DNA of 26,484 nucleotides from JBJELF01 sp051879015 (lineage in GTDB: Bacteria > Bacillota > Clostridia > Lachnospirales > Lachnospiraceae): the NCBI GenBank assembly GCA_051879015.1, contig JBJELF010000027.1:1-26484 (forward strand), in the 5' to 3' direction. Position 1 is the stretch's first letter; every line of letters starts with the position of its first letter. Positions 22,325-26,484 of the stretch are shown here, piece by piece. The notes beneath the pieces are model-generated. The model ran no database searches. It saw only the letters and a list, made by a program, of their open reading frames with translations, and had not been told where the DNA came from. Position numbers and translations under genes: made by a program.

Positions 22325-24964
22325 GTGGAAAAATATGGAGTAAATGACCTGAGAAGAATGTATTTGGATTTCTTCGAGAGCAAGGGTCACTTGAAAATGA
22401 AGAGTTTTTCTTTGGTTCCACACAACGATAATAGTTTGTTGATTATCAATTCAGGTATGGCACCTTTGAAACCATACTTTACAGGACAGGAGATTCCGCC
22501 GCGACGCAGAGTGACAACTTGTCAGAAATGTATTCGTACCGGTGATATTGAGAATATTGGTAAGACTGCTCGTCATGGTACCTTCTTTGAAATGTTGGGT
22601 AACTTCTCCTTTGGCGATTATTTTAAACATGAGGCAATTGCATGGTCTTGGGAGTTTTTGACACAGGTAGTAGGCTTAGATCCAAATCGTCTGTATCCAT
22701 CGGTTTATGAGAAGGATGATGAAGCCTTTGATATTTGGCAGAATGAAATTGGTATTGCGCCCGAACGTATTTTCCGTTTTGGTAAAGCTGATAACTTCTG
22801 GGAGCATGGTTCTGGTCCATGTGGTCCATGTTCTGAGATTTACTATGACAGAGGGGAAAAGTATGGCTGTGGAAAGCCTGGCTGTACTGTAGGTTGTGAT
22901 TGTGACCGTTATATGGAAGTGTGGAACAATGTATTTTCCCAGTTTAACAATGATGGCAAGGGTAACTATACTGATTTGATTCAGAAAAATATTGATACCG
23001 GTATGGGCTTGGAACGTCTGGCTGTTGTTGTACAGGATGTGGATACCATTTTTGATGTAGATACTTTAAAGGCTTTGAGAGACCATGTATGCCGCCTGGC
23101 TAAGACGGAGTACGAGGCAGATCCAAAGAAAGATATGTCAATTCGTTTGATCACGGATCATATTCGTTCTGTGTCTTTCATGATCTCCGATGGTATTATG
23201 CCATCCAATGAGGGACGTGGCTATGTACTGCGCCGTTTGCTGCGTCGTGCTGCTCGTCATGGACGTTTGTTGGGCATTGAGGGAACTTTCCTGGCTGATT
23301 TGTGTGGTACTGTCGTAGAAACTTCTAAGGACGGATATCCGGAGTTGGAAGAAAAGAAAGAAATGATTTTCAAGGTTATTACCGAGGAAGAAAATAAGTT
23401 TAATAAGACCATTGATCAGGGATTGAGTATTTTGGCTGATATGGAAGCGGAGATGGTAGCTTCTGGTAAGACAGAGCTGTCTGGTACAGATGCCTTTAAG
23501 TTGTATGACACTTACGGATTTCCGTTGGATCTGACAACAGAGATTTTAGAAGAGAAGAATATGACTGTGGATGAGGCTGGATTTAAGGCTGCTATGGATG
23601 AGCAGAGAATTAAGGCTCGTAATGCGAGAAAGACTACAAATTATATGGGTGCTGACGCAACCGTTTATGATGAAATTGATCCAGCTATCACCTCTGTTTT
23701 TGTAGGTTATACTAAGTTGGCAGAGAAATCGGATGTATTGGTATTGACCACAGAGAGCGAGCTGGTGCAGGCTTTGGCTGATGGTGACAATGGAACGATT
23801 ATCACAGCTGAAACGCCGTTTTATGCTACAATGGGTGGTCAGCAGGGCGATATTGGTGTTATTAAGACAGAGAACGCTGAGTTTATTGTGGAGGACACGA
23901 TTAAACTTAAGGGCGGCAAGATTGGTCATGTGGGCAAAATGGTTAAGGGTATGATTGCAGTTGGTGAGAAAGTTACTTTGCAGGTCAATGAAGAGAGTCA
24001 TGCATTAACTTGCCGCAACCACAGTGCGACTCATTTGCTGCAGAAAGCTTTGAGAACTGTTCTTGGCAATCATGTGGAGCAGGCTGGTTCTTTGGTTACT
24101 CCAGACAGACTTCGTTTTGATTTTACCCATTTTCAGGCAGTAACTCCTGAAGAGTTGGCAAAGGTGGAAGAAATTGTTAATCAGGAAATTCAGGCTGGAC
24201 TTCCTGTTGTGACTGATATCATGACTTTGGATGAAGCAAAGAAGACTGGTGCTATGGCATTGTTTGGTGAGAAATATGGTGACACCGTGCGTGTGGTGCG
24301 TATGGGCGATTTTTCCATTGAGCTTTGCGGTGGTACTCACGTGTCAAATACGACCGTTATTTCTTCCTTCAAGATTGTATCTGAAGCAGGTATTGCGGCA
24401 GGTGTACGTCGTATCGAAGCATTGACTTCTAACGGTCTGTTGAACTACTATAAGGAAATGGAAGCTGCTTATCATGAGGCTGCTAAGGTAGCGAAGGCTA
24501 CTCCAGCAAATTTATCTGCTAAGATTGCTGCAATGCAGGAGGAAATTAAGAGCTTACAGGCAGAAAATGAGAAACTCAAAGCAAAGTTGGCAAATGATTC
24601 TGTTGGTGATGTTATGAGCAAGGTTGTTGAAATCAAGGGCGTCAAGGTTTTGGCTATTAAAGTAGAAGGTGTGGATATGAATGGACTCCGCAACTTAGGC
24701 GATCAGCTCAAAGAGAAACTGGGTGAGGGCGTGGTAGCCATTGCATCCTCCCTTGACGGCAAGGTAAACCTGATGGCAACTGCTACCGATGGGGCTTTGA
24801 AGAAAGGTGTCCATGCAGGTATGTTGATTAAGAATGCAGCAGCATTGGTTGGCGGCGGTGGTGGCGGCCGTCCAAACATGGCACAGGCTGGTGGAAAGAA
24901 TCCTGCTGGAATTGATGCTGCTTTGGAGAAAATCAAGGAAGTTGTGGAAACACAGATTAAGTAA
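22325..24964 (+). CDS. alaS: Alanyl-tRNA synthetase
   Basis: A class II synthetase that charges tRNA(Ala) and clears mischarged Ser- and Gly-tRNA(Ala). The 879-residue length is standard. The catalytic domain (about 1-365) includes RHGTFFEMLGNFSFGDYF. The editing domain holds the zinc-binding pairs His566-x3-His570 (HSATH) and Cys668-x3-His672 (CGGTH). A coiled coil (about 720-765) precedes the C-Ala domain with its Gly-rich GGGGGGRPNMAQAGG. It starts with GTG at 22325, 8 nt after GGAGG (22312-22316), where the conserved N-terminus begins. Confidence 0.98.
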   Translation: MEKYGVNDLRRMYLDFFESKGHLKMKSFSLVPHNDNSLLIINSGMAPLKPYFTGQEIPPRRRVTTCQKCIRTGDIENIGKTARHGTFFEMLGNFSFGDYFKHEAIAWSWEFLTQVVGLDPNRLYPSVYEKDDEAFDIWQNEIGIAPERIFRFGKADNFWEHGSGPCGPCSEIYYDRGEKYGCGKPGCTVGCDCDRYMEVWNNVFSQFNNDGKGNYTDLIQKNIDTGMGLERLAVVVQDVDTIFDVDTLKALRDHVCRLAKTEYEADPKKDMSIRLITDHIRSVSFMISDGIMPSNEGRGYVLRRLLRRAARHGRLLGIEGTFLADLCGTVVETSKDGYPELEEKKEMIFKVITEEENKFNKTIDQGLSILADMEAEMVASGKTELSGTDAFKLYDTYGFPLDLTTEILEEKNMTVDEAGFKAAMDEQRIKARNARKTTNYMGADATVYDEIDPAITSVFVGYTKLAEKSDVLVLTTESELVQALADGDNGTIITAETPFYATMGGQQGDIGVIKTENAEFIVEDTIKLKGGKIGHVGKMVKGMIAVGEKVTLQVNEESHALTCRNHSATHLLQKALRTVLGNHVEQAGSLVTPDRLRFDFTHFQAVTPEELAKVEEIVNQEIQAGLPVVTDIMTLDEAKKTGAMALFGEKYGDTVRVVRMGDFSIELCGGTHVSNTTVISSFKIVSEAGIAAGVRRIEALTSNGLLNYYKEMEAAYHEAAKVAKATPANLSAKIAAMQEEIKSLQAENEKLKAKLANDSVGDVMSKVVEIKGVKVLAIKVEGVDMNGLRNLGDQLKEKLGEGVVAIASSLDGKVNLMATATDGALKKGVHAGMLIKNAAALVGGGGGGRPNMAQAGGKNPAGIDAALEKIKEVVETQIK

Positions 24965-24988
24965 TTTGAAGGAAAACAAAAATACCAC

Positions 24989-25016
24989 TTGACAAAATAA
25001 TTTCATCATGTATAAT
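24989..25016 (+). promoter_or_regulatory. Promoter of the DUF177-rpmF unit
   Basis: Two perfect consensus boxes, TTGACA (24989-24994) and TATAAT (25011-25016), sit 16 bp apart, 25 nt after alaS. Transcription should start near 25023, about 57 nt before the DUF177 start. High strength suits a ribosomal-protein gene. Confidence 0.85.
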
Positions 25017-25079
25017 AAATGGGTGTGTGCCGATAAGGCATACATCCAAGGCATTATCACAGCAGAAAGGGAAATTGAC

Positions 25080-25607
25080 ATGTTGATAGAGTTATCACAG
25101 TTATATACCCAGAATGGGAAGCAAATGACGTTTGATGTTCCGATTGAGATGGATGAGTTTTCAAGTAGTTTTGGAAATTATCTTGTCTTGGAGAAGGCAC
25201 CAGTCCATTTGGTGATTTATCACTCCCAGAAAAGAAAACTGCAGATTACAGGAGACCTTCATATCGTACTGGAAATTCCATGCGACCGTTGTCTGGATCC
25301 TGTTGCCTATCCTTTTGATTTGTCCATAGAAAAAGAGTTGGACATGAATGAAAGCGATGAGCAGCGTAACCAGAACTTAGACGAGCAGGCATATATTCAG
25401 GGGAATGAACTGGATGTAGAAATGTTAGTCCGCGGAGAGCTCATCGTGAACATGCCTATGAAAGTCCTCTGTGCAGAAGAATGTAAGGGGATTTGCAATA
25501 AATGCGGCACCAATTTAAATCATGGCAGCTGCAATTGCGACGCCACTGAGCTTGACCCACGAATGTCGGTTATCAGTGACATATTTAAAAAATATAAGGA
25601 GGTGTAA
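25080..25607 (+). CDS. DUF177 (YceD-like) protein
   Basis: A 175-residue cytosolic protein of the DUF177/YceD family, almost always encoded directly before rpmF. It has been linked to ribosome or 23S rRNA biogenesis in other organisms. A CDRC motif in the middle and a C-terminal Cys cluster (CAEECKGICNKCG and CNCD) suggest bound zinc. The ATG at 25080 matches the family start (MLIELSQL) and follows AAAGGG. The longer frame from 25008 begins before the predicted transcription start and is rejected. The rpmF ribosome site AAGGAGGTG overlaps its last codons and rpmF starts 3 nt after its stop. Confidence 0.93.
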   Translation: MLIELSQLYTQNGKQMTFDVPIEMDEFSSSFGNYLVLEKAPVHLVIYHSQKRKLQITGDLHIVLEIPCDRCLDPVAYPFDLSIEKELDMNESDEQRNQNLDEQAYIQGNELDVEMLVRGELIVNMPMKVLCAEECKGICNKCGTNLNHGSCNCDATELDPRMSVISDIFKKYKEV

Positions 25608-25610
25608 ACC

Positions 25611-25790
25611 ATGTCCATCTGTCCAAAGAATAGATCTTCTAGAGCTAGAAGAGATAGCCGTAGAGCAAACTGGAAAATGACTGCTCCTAACTTAGTTAAG
25701 TGCAGCAAGTGTGGTGCTTTGATGGTACCTCATAGAGTATGCAAGGCTTGCGGTTCTTATAATAAGAGAGAAATCGTTTCTGTTGACTAA
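25611..25790 (+). CDS. rpmF: 50S ribosomal protein L32
   Basis: A 59-residue ribosomal protein, easily missed because of its size. The conserved core SSRARRDSRRANWKMTAPN is followed by the zinc-ribbon form CSKC and CKAC, so this is the Cys-containing zinc-binding (C+) L32. The N-terminus MSICPKNR differs from the common MAVPK opening. It is coupled to the DUF177 gene and ended by a strong terminator. The usual third gene of this cluster, plsX, follows with its own promoter. Confidence 0.97.
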   Translation: MSICPKNRSSRARRDSRRANWKMTAPNLVKCSKCGALMVPHRVCKACGSYNKREIVSVD

Positions 25791-25832
25791 TTTAAGAGAA
25801 TTAAAGTCACAAAATGATGCAAATGCATTCAA

Positions 25833-25869
25833 AATGAGCTTTCACAATAAACGTGAGAGCTCATTTTTT
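25833..25869 (+). terminator. Rho-independent terminator of rpmF
   Basis: AATGAGCTTTCAC (25833-25845) pairs with GTGAGAGCTCATT (25853-25865) over 13 bp with one wobble, with a 7-nt loop and six T. It should separate rpmF from plsX. Confidence 0.93.
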
Positions 25870-25883
25870 CGTAGAAAAAGGGA

Positions 25884-25912
25884 TTGATTTTATTCGCATT
25901 ATTTAGTATGAT
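25884..25912 (+). promoter_or_regulatory. Promoter of plsX
   Basis: TTGATT (25884-25889), 17 bp, TATGAT (25907-25912), 15 nt after the rpmF terminator. The predicted leader is about 33 nt. I see no clear FapR-type operator. Confidence 0.65.
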
Positions 25913-25951
25913 AAATCCGATTAGATTGTGATCAAGAAAGGAGATTGTCTG

Positions 25952-26484
25952 ATGGTTAGAGTTGCAGTAGATGCCATGGGAGGTGATAACGCTCCAGTGG
26001 AAGTTGTCAAGGGGGCTGTGGAGGCTATCCAGAAGAGCAATAATATTTCCATTGTTTTAACTGGAAAAGAAGATGTAATAAAGCCAGAACTTGATAAATA
26101 TACATTTGATAAAGAGCGTATCAAGGTGGTCAATGCCACTGAGATTATTGAGATGGCAGAGCCTCCTGTTATCGCAATTCGCAAGAAGAAAGATTCTTCG
26201 ATTGTGGTTGGTTTGGGCTTGTTAAAAAATAAGGAGGTCGATGCCTTTGTTTCCTCCGGAAGCACGGGGGCTGTGTTGGTTGGCGGACAGTTATTGACAG
26301 GTAAGGCAAAGGGAGTTAAGAGAGCACCGCTTGCTCCATTGATTCCGACTGCAAAGGGAATGAGTTTGTTGGTGGATTGTGGTGCCAATGTAGATGCCCG
26401 CGCTGAGCATTTGGTTCAGTTTGCTCGTATGGGCTCCATTTATATGGAGAATGTTATGGGCATTCAGAATCCAAAAGTTGGTTT
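25952..26484 (+). CDS. plsX: Phosphate acyltransferase PlsX (5' part)
   Basis: This peripheral membrane enzyme makes acyl-phosphate from acyl-ACP, the donor used by PlsY. The first 177 residues are present and the frame runs off the window edge, so the gene is cut by the window rather than broken. Family motifs are the N-terminal VAVDAMGGDNAP, then EPPVIAIRKKKDSSI, VDAFVSSGSTGAVLVGG and LLVDCGANVDAR. The ATG follows AAAGGAG (25938-25943) at good spacing. It completes the conserved DUF177-rpmF-plsX order, with acpP or fab genes likely beyond the edge. Confidence 0.96.
   Translation, partial: MVRVAVDAMGGDNAPVEVVKGAVEAIQKSNNISIVLTGKEDVIKPELDKYTFDKERIKVVNATEIIEMAEPPVIAIRKKKDSSIVVGLGLLKNKEVDAFVSSGSTGAVLVGGQLLTGKAKGVKRAPLAPLIPTAKGMSLLVDCGANVDARAEHLVQFARMGSIYMENVMGIQNPKVG

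Noticed and set aside
23546..24340. Minus-strand frames of 111-151 codons opposite alaS.
   Set aside because: Shadows of alaS codon bias; no start signals.

Overview
This 26.5 kb window looks like chromosome from a low-GC, spore-forming member of the Clostridia, most likely Lachnospiraceae. The evidence is the spoIIGA-sigE pair, a PdaB-like spore deacetylase, strong AGGAGG ribosome sites, TTGACA/TATAAT promoters, and a conserved DUF512-der-plsY-gpsA block. I cannot name the genus. Nearly all genes read rightward; only the polysaccharide deacetylase is on the minus strand.

Layout. 1-1037: the distal end of a type I-C-like CRISPR array (16 repeats counting a cut first copy and a decayed last copy, 15 spacers); leader and cas genes would lie off the left edge. 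1195-4137: galE, then ilvN and ilvC for branched-chain amino acids. 4341-9345: a promoter, a roughly 240-nt structured leader with a possible 18-codon upstream ORF, then a probable four-gene operon of a divergent ClpX-type unfoldase, a MoxR ATPase, a DUF58 protein and a polytopic membrane protein with a TgpA/DUF4129-like tail. 9486-11440: a stand-alone GT4 glycosyltransferase convergent with the deacetylase, separated by a GC-rich hairpin stretch. 11541-13165: dapF and an orphan TrkA/KtrA-type K+ regulator. 13383-14948: spoIIGA and the sigma-E precursor gene, with a promoter that has a 21-bp spacer and appears to give a leaderless transcript. 15159-19896: DUF6171 protein, DUF512 radical-SAM-like protein, der, plsY, gpsA. 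20048-22227: a membrane-anchored MutS-type ATPase overlapping rnhA by 4 nt. 22325-26484: alaS, then DUF177 (YceD)-rpmF and the 5' part of plsX.

How the genes work together. plsX, plsY and gpsA all serve phosphatidic-acid synthesis but lie in two separate blocks. SpoIIGA processes the sigma-E precursor encoded next to it. MoxR-DUF58-membrane protein is a known chaperone/envelope arrangement, here headed by an unusual ClpX paralogue.

Most worth a second look: the ClpX-like/MoxR/DUF58 operon and its leader, the apparently leaderless spoIIGA, a CRISPR spacer that reads as a DNA-polymerase exonuclease motif, a dispersed palindrome family, a promoter that runs straight into a terminator-like hairpin after sigE, and the membrane MutS/RNase HI pair. 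Several gene starts were set by ribosome-binding sites rather than by the longest reading frame.
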